This document shows positions 11,501 through 17,571 of a stretch of DNA of 64,000 bases, in pieces. Origin of the DNA: Verrucomicrobiia bacterium (GTDB lineage: Bacteria > Verrucomicrobiota > Verrucomicrobiia > Verrucomicrobiales > Akkermansiaceae). The notes below the pieces were generated by a model. The model was not told where the DNA came from, did not search any database, and was given only the letters and a program-made list of their open reading frames with translations. Each line of letters opens with the position of its first letter. Positions within the stretch are counted from its first letter, which is position 1. The position numbers were made by a program, and so were the translations under genes. The stretch covers positions 1 to 64,000 of the forward strand of contig CANHQJ010000002.1 of assembly GCA_947462875.1 (NCBI GenBank), given 5' to 3'.

Positions 11501-11561
11501 ACAGCGGGGTCAGGAACGCGACAATGAGACTCAGAAAGGCTGGCAAGCGATGAAATGACAT
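2595..11561 (-). CDS. Giant secreted metalloprotease-like protein with InlB-type and autotransporter-type repeats
   Basis: 2988 aa. A signal peptide (residues 1-24, ending LHAQ) fixes the start at 11561; upstream in-frame codons lack one. Residues 94-110 are Cys/His-rich (CPKGGCEGC then HDHHHE). A metzincin-like zinc motif HEFGHNLGLSHD has H305, E306, H309 and H315. A PPC-like beta domain follows (about 405-505), then a choice-of-anchor-D-type domain, a BACON-like domain, an MBG-like segment, an InlB B-repeat, a long Gly/Asn/Thr region with autotransporter-associated repeats, a DNRLRE-type domain, and five to six further InlB B-repeats (FDANGG...GYTFxGWFT...LFAQW). The C-terminus has a calcium-binding-like NPDGDTLNNLQEFAFGTDP and a beta domain. 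Probably extracellular or surface-bound. Substrate unknown. Confidence 0.85.
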   Translation of the reverse strand: MSFHRLPAFLSLIVAFLTPLSLHAQQRDPKPFFGKKNPFTLEELPAGELKKKLLALNPQTRAIAMQWLHTIDFHTLDAAKHMRVDDGGGIYILCPKGGCEGCENHDHHHEPTEAPAPEKSPEAASAPEADSSAAPIVPAAAPVPISTPPAYNSRPGSTRHVYLDFNGAIVSGKQWNTSYAVTSWDCKPYDKDGDPTTFSDAEQAEIRRIWERTVEDYAPFDINVTTDYFYDPENTNTVRYTGSRNVVGWNLFTPSVDKNNVALPHNGSGGVAYVNVWGRTDYFSRYQPAFTLDYDAANATEAGTHEFGHNLGLSHDGLGGASPTEYYGGHNGVSGVAPSWGPIMGTGYGRNVTQWSKASEYLDGSQTQDDLAIISGKLPYRTDDHGNTFGTATTLANATVNQAGLIERTNDPDFFTFVSGPGTITLNAAGFRSDTSTWGGNLDILLELYDSAQNLITSHNPADQVNASISRTVTGGTYFLAVKPVGAGNPLASPRNGYTVYGSVGQYTITGIIPDRQPEIVVEQPASNNLTDGSSSVDCGSVNLGNSGTPRTFTIRNTGQATLSGLALSKSGLHSSDFTLGSLSTTTLAPGASTTFTVTFTPGGSGARTASLQIASDDLDENPFDITLTGTGVPLGTLAVTAENYEPAGTYGGSFTPPSKAYTLTNIGSTSINWTAEKTANWIDLGGVSGSLAPGASTVVTVTLNAIPNSFTPGTYSDTLTFTNTTNNNGTTTRAVNLTVSPIPVAIAISNLLQYFDGAPKPVTVNTTPAVAYAVTYNGSSTAPINAGTYSVAVTITEPNHTGSASDTLVIAYNVSYNGNGNTLGTAPAAQTKLLDTPLTLASNSGNLIKSGATFAGWNTAADGSGTDYPVGATYTANASVTLFAKWAAGGNGAWLPTTAGPFNWSTGTNWSGGIIASGTDSTAFFTPNITANQTVTLDTPRTIGNITFTDSTTSSNNLTLSGANTLTLSRTSGIPVIDVTQSGRTLAISSQISGNNGLQKDGAGTLALNNNTNNFTGGIVLNGGVLAVQSIAGSNQFGNNPITVNNSATISLGGATTVAPTCPGITLNNGSLLTIDTNVGSLTVNGNVTGADGGILLGLGTNGGDQTLNLNGTGNSFTGVIEYRAYTTNTTVRNGTITLSSLADSTTPGAGNIRFGLVGTTGNNVNSHILNIGSGTVAPIVLSNRRIELAGTSNAFPTINNNSSQALTIQSDLLFSGGGSKILNFGGTGAGLGTFAGVIGDSPTPTIGSTVLAAGYATGATTITLASVSGIEVGAAISGPNIPLGTTVTAIDAATNQVTLSAATTNSGSLGAAVTVTGVIGNLSITKNGTGTWNLSNPANTFSGAITLNSTTSAAGTLSYASAGGANPIVFNQTTSTATLRYTGPGQTMSGLISARALTSGTITLDASGTGPIHYSHPDSLKNVSTSNTIRKLVLTGNNAGSNIFAGALTNNSGTTNEATLTKNGTGTWVLTGSNSHTGATAINAGKLFINGDQSAATGLVNVAANATLGGTGILGGNATVASGGLLEFDISTPSASHDKLELAATRTLTFSGTSTLTITTPGGAAPGSYVLLTAPGGIFGNAPATLNLPVGWVASVATVGNDLVLTVTTAGGPIPGTLEVTPTDNLVSSGLVGSSSFTPSSLIYTLTNTGSSSLNWTAAKTASWLNLSASSGSLAGGATTSVTVSLNASASSLAEGQYTDTVTFANTTNGIGNTTRSASLTVVPPATYTVSYNGNGSTSGTAPNDQIKTENINLTLSGPGTLVRTGYTFSSWNTQADGSGTTYLAGATYSVNAAVILYAQWTANSYTVTFDPNGGNTPNPISKSVTFTAAYGTLATVSRPGYVFNGWFSAPTGGSPINAATTVTTPGNHTLYAQWTIGVAEIAITRGTAPIAIGAYDSLSGTTAASATSLTYTISNSGNFDLSLGSAVIPASTNCTVNITTQPASTVAPGATSNLVLSVTPTAAGAWSFSVSLPNNDADENPYLWTIYGVAQASTSVSLTPVADTWLNQGSADTNYGTAATFSIHDRNNNRRHGLVRFDLTSIPADATVQSATLSLVKNNTVTGTTNLVAAAASWTESGTGSATWNNMSANIGATSLGSVNVTASGTNNIPLNPAGIAALQNWVNTPVNNFGFGLTTTVAGAPTNFIEFHSKESGTSVNHPKLTVVYTQNPQVAEMEVTRGGDAMADGGSDSIPVSIPGSGTALTYAIANLGNAPLSLTTPISVSGAINCTVLVTTQPASSVAAGNTTHLVVTVTPGTPGAWSANLSIANNDPNENPYNWSIAGTASGGFLISYNTNNATTGNPPANQIKLSDVPLTLASNTGNLARTGYTYSGWNTADDGFGTSFAEGATYTPNAALSLFARWTVNTYTVTFDANGGDSPSQANKQVTFDAPYGPLATVSRTGHTFAGWFTAPTGGTLITTASTAAIAENHTLYAQWTPNTYTLTYDANGGGSPSPATQPITYGTPYGTLATVSRTGHTFNGWFTAASGGTQVTTATIVTTSGNQTLFAQWTPESYTVTFDANGGETPSPTSQQATYGSVYGTLPSTSRTGYQFTGWFTAATGGIQVTPFTTVTITAPLTLFARWTPATYTVTFNANGGSTPSPAGKAVTFDAAYGPLATTTRSGYTFNGWFTEPSGGLPISATTLVDDAENHTLFAQWTPDNYTITFDANGGTTAVPATREVTYDAAYGPLASTTRSGYIFSGWFTAASGGTLVNDTTTVTTAQNHTLFAQWTSLPVASFAITGIPAQAAIGSTISGISITAKDASDNTVTSFNGTVTYGGTAGITGTSSSFTNGVLTGVSITPSLAGNALTFTVHDGAGSTGSATFDVLSLYQNWTENNDLGGTTQSPEANPDGDTLNNLQEFAFGTDPKAGGQTLSYVAGGAVSSAGPPIVKNLAAGGADDFRAIFTRRKDHIAAGLTYIVEFSADLSHWTASQTAPTVLSGDATQNPGPIDAVSVPFPSSVPIAGGGSRKPTYVRVTVQTP

Positions 11562-11866
11562 GGTTTTTGTAGCGAGGAGATGGTGGAATACTACGTTTTT
11601 TGCTTGGCGGCGGATTACCATAGCACAAGTGGGATTGTAGGAAAGTGGGTGGCGGCGTTTTTTATCAATACGAAATCCAGATGAACTCCTGCAAATCAAA
11701 GAGCCTTCTCGCTCTGTGGTTTGGCGCAGATTTGCAGGGCGAATCGTAGGCGATTTGGTGCTTTTATGCAAACGCGAATCGTCAGCGCGAGGGAGCCCCA
11801 TGCGGCATGATCCGCTTCCTGCAAAAGGCTCCGCAACTTCTGATTGGCGCACGGGTTTCCATTCAT
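11562..11866. other. Divergent intergenic region with a nested inverted repeat
   Basis: About 305 bp separate the start of the giant protease (minus) from the esterase (plus), so promoters for both must lie here. The only clear structure is a perfect 10-bp inverted repeat, CCTGCAAATC (11688-11697) with GATTTGCAGG (11729-11738). It encloses a second stem, AGAGC (11700-11704) with GCTCT (11711-11715). No T-run follows on either side. I see no gene in it. Confidence 0.45.
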
Positions 11867-12997
11867 ATGCAGAACACTACGTTACGCCTTTTTTCGCTTC
11901 TCCTAGGTATATCAGGGGCCGTCGCCGCACCTGTCACGCACCGTGATCTCGCGTATCGCGCGGATGGACATGAGCGGCAAAAGCTCGACCTTTATCTGCC
12001 GGAAAAAACAGACCGCCCTGTGCCGCTGCTCATCTGGATTCACGGCGGCGGTTGGCAGGGTGGCAGCAAGGAAAACGCTCTTCCGCTCCGTCAAGGATGG
12101 CTGGAGCGCGGGTATGCCATCGCCAGCATCAACTACCGTCTCAGCAGCCACGCCGTTTTTCCCGCGCAGATCGAGGACTGCAAAGCGGCCATCCGCTGGT
12201 TGCGCGCGAACGCCCCGAAGTACCGGATCGACCCCGCATGCTTCGGCGTCTGGGGCAGTTCCGCCGGGGGGCACCTCGCCGCACTCGTCGGCACCAGTGG
12301 CGATGTGAAATCCCTGGACGTGGGCGAGCACCTCGATCAATCCAGCCGCGTGCAGGCCGTGTGTGACTACTACGGACCTACCGATTTCCATGCCTTTGTC
12401 TCGCGTCCGGGGTATGAAAATCATGCCAACCCCACTTCGCCCGAGTCTCTCCTGCTCGGCGGAACCGTTAAGGAAAAACCCGAGCTCGCCAAGGCGGCCA
12501 ATCCCATCACCTATGTCACGCCGGACGATCCGCCCTTTCTCATCGTGCATGGAGATAAGGATCCGGTCGTGCCGCTCCAGCAAAGCGAGCTCCTCTATCA
12601 CGCGCTGAAGTCCGCGCAGCGCAGTGTCCATTTCCACACCATCCACGGTGCCGGCCACGGGCAGGGCTTCGATGGCCCCGAGGTCCTGCCCATGGTGCAG
12701 AGGTTTTTCGATCAACATCTCGCTGCCGGGAAAAAAGACATCGCCCCGACCGCCACTACCACGGAGAGCCAGAGCGCCACAGCCGCGAATCGCAAGGGTG
12801 CCGCCCCCGGCTTCGAACAAATCCTCTCGCGCTTCGATGCCAATCGCGATGGAAAAATCGCGCGCGACGAGTTTCGTGGCCCGCCGGCTCTATTCACTCG
12901 CCTCGATGCGAATCAGGACGGCTTCGTCACCCGTGAGGAGCATGAAAAAATTTCCACCGTTCCCCGCGCTGCCGTGCCAAGCGCCGCGGGACCTTGA
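11867..12997 (+). CDS. Secreted alpha/beta-hydrolase esterase with C-terminal EF-hand pair
   Basis: 376 aa. The start at ATG 11867 gives a clean signal peptide (MQNTTLRLFSLLLGISGAVAA). The BD-FAE/esterase fold shows the oxyanion motif HGGGW (59-63), nucleophile S132 in GSSAG, an acid in HGDKDPVVP and a histidine in GAGHGQGF. After a linker, two EF-hand loops (FDANRDGKIARDEF and LDANQDGFVTREEH) form the C-terminus. Likely a periplasmic or secreted carboxylesterase acting on acylated sugars or xylan. The EF-hand tail is common in Planctomycetes/Verrucomicrobia secreted enzymes and may bind calcium. It is divergently placed from the giant protease. Confidence 0.85.
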   Translation: MQNTTLRLFSLLLGISGAVAAPVTHRDLAYRADGHERQKLDLYLPEKTDRPVPLLIWIHGGGWQGGSKENALPLRQGWLERGYAIASINYRLSSHAVFPAQIEDCKAAIRWLRANAPKYRIDPACFGVWGSSAGGHLAALVGTSGDVKSLDVGEHLDQSSRVQAVCDYYGPTDFHAFVSRPGYENHANPTSPESLLLGGTVKEKPELAKAANPITYVTPDDPPFLIVHGDKDPVVPLQQSELLYHALKSAQRSVHFHTIHGAGHGQGFDGPEVLPMVQRFFDQHLAAGKKDIAPTATTTESQSATAANRKGAAPGFEQILSRFDANRDGKIARDEFRGPPALFTRLDANQDGFVTREEHEKISTVPRAAVPSAAGP

Positions 12998-13041
12998 TAC
13001 GGCCGCGATGCCTTCCCTAGCGGGCGGCCGCGCTCATGGAT

Positions 13042-14367
13042 TCATCCACGCCATTTCATCAGGTCTTCCTGCACGTGGGTGGGGCGCAGGGGGTGGACTC
13101 TTCCGGGCAGGGGACTGGCATCGGTGACGATGGTCAGGGCGACGGCGGTGACGCCCAGCGCGTCCAACGAACGCAGGAAGGCGGCGCGTGATTCCGACCA
13201 GCCAGTGAAAATGCAGATGCAGGCACTGAGATCGTGCGCGTGCCGTGCCATCAGGCGGCTGAGCATCTCGAAGTTTTCCGCGGGCGATACGGCGACGGCG
13301 GCGAGCGCCTCTAACAATTTCATCGAGTCCGCTAGGCCGCGGCCCGCGGTGATGACATGCTCGCGGTCGCCCAGGAACATCAGATCGAGCATCACCTCCT
13401 CGGTATCGATCTCCGCGACGAAGGAGGCCGCCACCGATACGGCTTCCTCAAATTCCGTTTCCGCACCGGCGGCGAAGGTATCGAGCACGAGGGCATAGCG
13501 CGGGAAAACCACATCCTCCACTTCCTTCACGATCGGACGGCCCATCTTGGCCCAGGATTTCCAGTGGATCATGCGCGGCGGATCGCCGATGCGGTATTCG
13601 CGCAGCGAGGTGAACTCGCCGCTGCTGCCTTTTTGGCGGGAGGCCACATCATCGCCGGCGTGGTAGTGGGAGGAGCCGGGCAAATGTAGGGGCGGCAGGC
13701 GGTAGCGGCGCGGGAGCACGGGGAGATGCGCTTCCTCCGCGAGCACATGCCGCGCCCGTTGGAAAAAGCGGAACGGATCCGGCAGCAGCACGCGCATGTC
13801 ATCCAGCACGATGCAGCCACGTTTCCGCGGCGTGAGGGTGAGTGTGATCCGGCAACTGTCTCCGCGCTCGCACATCGGTGCGCTGCCGCTATCACCACCG
13901 GCAAACAAGGTGCCCTTTTCTAACAACCATTGCCACCGGTTGAAGGCGAAAAAGCGGTCGAAGCGGTTGCGTATCGCCTCGCCTGGCTCGCGCGCATGGG
14001 CAAAGGTATGCCAGGCGGGGCGGGGATCCGCGGGCGTTTCCTGCAGGCTCCAGTGGCGCAGGGAAGGCCCTCGGTTGTGAATGGTGACGGAGTAGCGCAG
14101 GCACTGCCCCACGGCCGCATGCGTGGGCAGATCGCGCTGGGCGTGGAGCTTGGCGCGGCGCGACCACACCCACACCAGCGCCACCGAGTTCAGGCCGAAG
14201 AGCAGCGCGAACATCTGATAGAGCGGCGTGATCGGACTGCCCATGAGCATGGTGGCGGCGATCACCGAGGCGATGCCCATGCCCCAGCCCGCGGGCAGGA
14301 TGCGGCGGGCGAACCAGAACTTTGCCGCGGTGGTCCACCGGTACAATTGATAGATGGCGCGCAGCAT
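13042..14367 (-). CDS. DUF58 domain membrane protein
   Basis: 441 aa. Two hydrophobic segments near residues 28-65 anchor a cytosolic remainder. The DUF58 signature is clear: GSSGEFTSLREYRIGDPPR followed by IHWKSWAKMGRPIVKE, then a VWA-like C-terminal region. DUF58 proteins usually sit beside MoxR ATPases and VWA proteins; no MoxR gene is visible here. The gene ends 44 bp after the convergent esterase. Function is not established for the family beyond a chaperone or assembly association. Confidence 0.82.
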   Translation of the reverse strand: MLRAIYQLYRWTTAAKFWFARRILPAGWGMGIASVIAATMLMGSPITPLYQMFALLFGLNSVALVWVWSRRAKLHAQRDLPTHAAVGQCLRYSVTIHNRGPSLRHWSLQETPADPRPAWHTFAHAREPGEAIRNRFDRFFAFNRWQWLLEKGTLFAGGDSGSAPMCERGDSCRITLTLTPRKRGCIVLDDMRVLLPDPFRFFQRARHVLAEEAHLPVLPRRYRLPPLHLPGSSHYHAGDDVASRQKGSSGEFTSLREYRIGDPPRMIHWKSWAKMGRPIVKEVEDVVFPRYALVLDTFAAGAETEFEEAVSVAASFVAEIDTEEVMLDLMFLGDREHVITAGRGLADSMKLLEALAAVAVSPAENFEMLSRLMARHAHDLSACICIFTGWSESRAAFLRSLDALGVTAVALTIVTDASPLPGRVHPLRPTHVQEDLMKWRG

Positions 14368-14408
14368 GGACTTCGATCAGGCAAAAAAGATAACGTGGCG
14401 CAGGCCGC

Positions 14409-16346
14409 TCAGGGTTTGATCAGTGCCTGTTCATTCACGAGTGTCTCGTGTTTTTGGTAGAGTTTTTGCAATTCATCCACAGCGGCATCGGGCAGGTATT
14501 TTTTCAGTTCGGTAAACGCGAGATTGTTCAGGTAATTCCGGCTGCGGTTGTTGCTGAGGGCCAGCTTCAGCTCAACTTGCGGGAGCAGGCGCGGACCTTT
14601 TTCCGTGACCACAAAGACATAGAGCGGGAACTGTGGGGTGGACTTGGCTTTATCGGAGATATACTTGGCGCTCACAGCGGCCCAGCGGCCGTTGACATTC
14701 ACATCCAGCACCTCATAGCGGCCGGAGCCGTACATCAGCTCGCCAGCGAGCGAACGCATCATGGCACTGATCGAGCGCTCGTCCTGGAACGCCGCGCAAA
14801 ACGGAATCACCTTGGTCAAACTTTTCTCCTGCACGGCTTGCAGCCAGCCGGCGAATACCTCGCGCACTTTCGCGGCATCGGGTTGCTCCTGCACCAGACC
14901 GCCGATGCGCACGGCATTGGCGACGAGGGAGTCGGCCAGCTTCGCCGCCCAGGCTTTTTTGTTGTCATCCCACCACTGCGTCAGAGCGTCGGGCGGCGTT
15001 TCTGGCGCGTCCGCGAGCAGGACCCATTCATTGTTTTTGCGGCCTAACCAGATTTTCTGGAGCTGTATCGCATCGGTATTGCGCGGTGCGTAGGATTGCA
15101 GCACCAGCAACGCGTGGTCTTCCTCTTCGAGAAATCCCACGCGGCCGAAGAGGCTGGAGCCGGTGGCGGAGCCTTGCAGTTTTTGCCACAGCCCGACCAT
15201 GCCGGGCATCTCCATCAGCAGGACGGAAACGGCAGGAGCCGCCCCCGCGCCCCAGAAGGTGGGGAAGTCATTGTTCTGCAAACTTTTTTCAACCGCATCT
15301 GCCACGGCTTTGGCATTCGTTAGATCCACGTCCGCCCAGCCGCGACGCGCCTGCTTGCGGATCGCATCATACATCGCGAGTTGGTCGGAGTCCTCGCAGT
15401 CCATGATCTCGCCCATCTCGTCTTCGGCGACATTGCGTTGCAGAAACACATCCGGCAGCACCACGCGGGCGCGGCCCTCTTCATCGTATTGGATGGAAAA
15501 AGAAAAGTAATCGGGCTCCTCGCTGAGGGACTCGGGATGCAGTGCGAGCATGTCGATGGATTTTTCATCGCCGAGATCGAGTGGCGCGCCGATCGCCTGC
15601 AGGGCCTGCTTGCCGGAAAGGAGTTTCCACGGCCATTTCTGCAAGTCACCGCTCTGGAAGGCGGTGGAAATCCGGCGCGCGATGGCATCCCATTGCGGCA
15701 CGGACTCGGAGGAAAATCCGCCGAGGCGGGCGAGAGCCGCCGCCTGGTTCCGCTCGCGGATGGCGGTGATGAATCCCTCTAACAGTTCGCGCGGCGCGAT
15801 GCTCTTGAGAGTGTCAGGCGCGATGCTTTGGTGCATTTTTTCCCGCAACTTCTTCGCGGCGCTGGTCTGCATTTCCTCGCGCAGGAAAATCTCGCGGGCC
15901 AGCATCCAGTGCTCGAGCGCCTGCCGTTGCGACAGCGTGGCGGGATCGTAGGTGACGATGCTGTTTTGAAAGGAAGAAAGCACTGGCGCGGCGAGCCACT
16001 CCTGATCGCGTTTCACAATGGCAAAGGACAGCACGTGGGACGAGGCCCCTTGATTTTCATCAAACTGACTGAGCACGACCGCGGCATTGTTGCCTTCGAT
16101 CTTTTCATCCACCACCTGAAACGCCATGGGCAGCATCTTCTTTCCGTTGGCCTTCCATGTCTCGGTGATCTGATCTTTTTTGCGATCGCCGGTATCCGGA
16201 TTCAAGGCGCAGCGTGTCATCAGCTTGTCCTTTTCCAAGCCATCGCGCAGGCCCTCGGCAAAGGCGATCGCCGCCTTACCGGGCGACTCCGCCGCACCGG
16301 AAAACGAACTGGCCAGACTGAGGAAAAGGAGGGCTAGGGCACGCAT
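14409..16346 (-). CDS. Hypothetical secreted/periplasmic protein
   Basis: 645 aa with a signal peptide (MRALALLFLSLASSFSGAAES). The rest is soluble, rich in Ala, Leu, Glu and Asp, with no motif I recognise. Its ATG overlaps the stop codon of the upstream M42 peptidase by one base (TGATG), so it is translationally coupled to it. The DUF58 gene follows after about 40 bp on the same strand. The three genes 17422-13042 therefore probably form an operon. Function unknown. Confidence 0.72.
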   Translation of the reverse strand: MRALALLFLSLASSFSGAAESPGKAAIAFAEGLRDGLEKDKLMTRCALNPDTGDRKKDQITETWKANGKKMLPMAFQVVDEKIEGNNAAVVLSQFDENQGASSHVLSFAIVKRDQEWLAAPVLSSFQNSIVTYDPATLSQRQALEHWMLAREIFLREEMQTSAAKKLREKMHQSIAPDTLKSIAPRELLEGFITAIRERNQAAALARLGGFSSESVPQWDAIARRISTAFQSGDLQKWPWKLLSGKQALQAIGAPLDLGDEKSIDMLALHPESLSEEPDYFSFSIQYDEEGRARVVLPDVFLQRNVAEDEMGEIMDCEDSDQLAMYDAIRKQARRGWADVDLTNAKAVADAVEKSLQNNDFPTFWGAGAAPAVSVLLMEMPGMVGLWQKLQGSATGSSLFGRVGFLEEEDHALLVLQSYAPRNTDAIQLQKIWLGRKNNEWVLLADAPETPPDALTQWWDDNKKAWAAKLADSLVANAVRIGGLVQEQPDAAKVREVFAGWLQAVQEKSLTKVIPFCAAFQDERSISAMMRSLAGELMYGSGRYEVLDVNVNGRWAAVSAKYISDKAKSTPQFPLYVFVVTEKGPRLLPQVELKLALSNNRSRNYLNNLAFTELKKYLPDAAVDELQKLYQKHETLVNEQALIKP

Positions 16347-17422
16347 CAGAGGGTTTGGTGAAAGCTATCTTTGGATTTCAGGGAGAGCACGAAGCCTGCC
16401 AAGAGCTCGATGGTCGCCTCAATGTCATCAAGGTGAGCGGTTTCCACCACCGAGTGCATGCAGCGCAGCGGCAGCGACACCAGGGCGCTGGGCACTCCTT
16501 CGCGGGTGTGGAAAATCTTATCCGTATCCGTGCCCGTGAAGCGCGAGCTCGCCTCGTGCTGGATGCTGATCTTGGCGGACTTCGCCACTTTCATCAGGCG
16601 CTCGACCACCAGCGGGTGATTGGCCGTGCCGTGGCTCACGGTGGGGCCGCCGCCGAGGGTGACGCTGCCGAATTTGTTGGAGTCGATGCCCGGCGTGTCC
16701 GTGGCATGGGTGACATCGAGACAGGCGCACACATCCGGCATCAGGCGGTGGGTGGCCATCATCGCGCCGTTGCCGCCGATTTCCTCCTGCACGGCATTGA
16801 GGCAGATGAGGGTGAAGTCGGGGCGCTTTTTCTGACTGGCGATTTTTTTCATCACCTGGGCGATGATGTAGCCGCCGATGCGGTTGTCCAGCGCGCGGCC
16901 GACGAGGCGTTTGTGCGCCATTTCAAAAGGTCCATCATAATAGACGGCGACATGGCCGACACGCAGGCCCATGGCGGCCACTTCCTTCGCGCTGGAGGCA
17001 CCCACGTCGACCCACAGGTCGTGCACGGCGGGGGCTTTTTCGCTGCCCAGTTCATCGCGGCGCAAGTGGATGGCGGTGTTGCCGATGATGCCGGTGACTT
17101 CGCCCTTGTCGCCGAGGATGCGCAGACGGCGGCCGCGGCCGGTGGCGGCATCGCTTCCACCCACCCGATCGATGCGCAGGAAGCCCTTGCTGTCGATGTG
17201 CTTGATCATGTAGCCGATTTCATCCGCGTGAGCCTCCAGCATCACGGTGCGCTCGCTGGTGCCCTTCAGCGTGGCCCAGGTGGAACCGTAGCTGTCACAG
17301 GTCACCTCATCGGCAAACAAACGGGCATACTTGGCCCAGACGCGCTGTCCCGGCATTTCGAATCCTGTGGGGCTGGGAGTGTGCAATAACTCCAACAAAA
17401 AACTTTTTTCATCTGCTTTCAT
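16346..17422 (-). CDS. M42 family metallopeptidase (glutamyl aminopeptidase/deblocking aminopeptidase type)
   Basis: 358 aa, the usual length for M42. The start at 17422 (MKADEKSFLLELLHTPSPTG) matches the canonical N-terminus; in-frame sequence further upstream is Arg-rich and non-homologous in appearance. Metal-ligand regions are visible: EAHADEIGYM (H65, D67), a DNRIGGY aspartate, and NAVQEEIGGNGA with the catalytic/ligand Glu pair. These are di-metal cytosolic aminopeptidases that trim peptides. Divergent from the gene at 17572. The stop codon overlaps the start of the next gene by one base. Confidence 0.88.
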   Translation of the reverse strand: MKADEKSFLLELLHTPSPTGFEMPGQRVWAKYARLFADEVTCDSYGSTWATLKGTSERTVMLEAHADEIGYMIKHIDSKGFLRIDRVGGSDAATGRGRRLRILGDKGEVTGIIGNTAIHLRRDELGSEKAPAVHDLWVDVGASSAKEVAAMGLRVGHVAVYYDGPFEMAHKRLVGRALDNRIGGYIIAQVMKKIASQKKRPDFTLICLNAVQEEIGGNGAMMATHRLMPDVCACLDVTHATDTPGIDSNKFGSVTLGGGPTVSHGTANHPLVVERLMKVAKSAKISIQHEASSRFTGTDTDKIFHTREGVPSALVSLPLRCMHSVVETAHLDDIEATIELLAGFVLSLKSKDSFHQTL

Positions 17423-17571
17423 GATATCAGTCAAAAGGGCTTGGCATGAACTAGCACAAATGCGGCGAATTGCACGCACAATCTCGAAACGGGGCTGGGC
17501 CGTAAATCGGTGCTTCCCCCCATGCCGATTTCCGCTAGCGTGTTGGCGTGATCCCACTCCGCGTTCCGCCC

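Noticed and set aside
11807-11866. Longer N-terminus for the esterase starting at 11807
   Set aside because: The ATG at 11867 directly opens a clean signal peptide; the added 20 residues have none.
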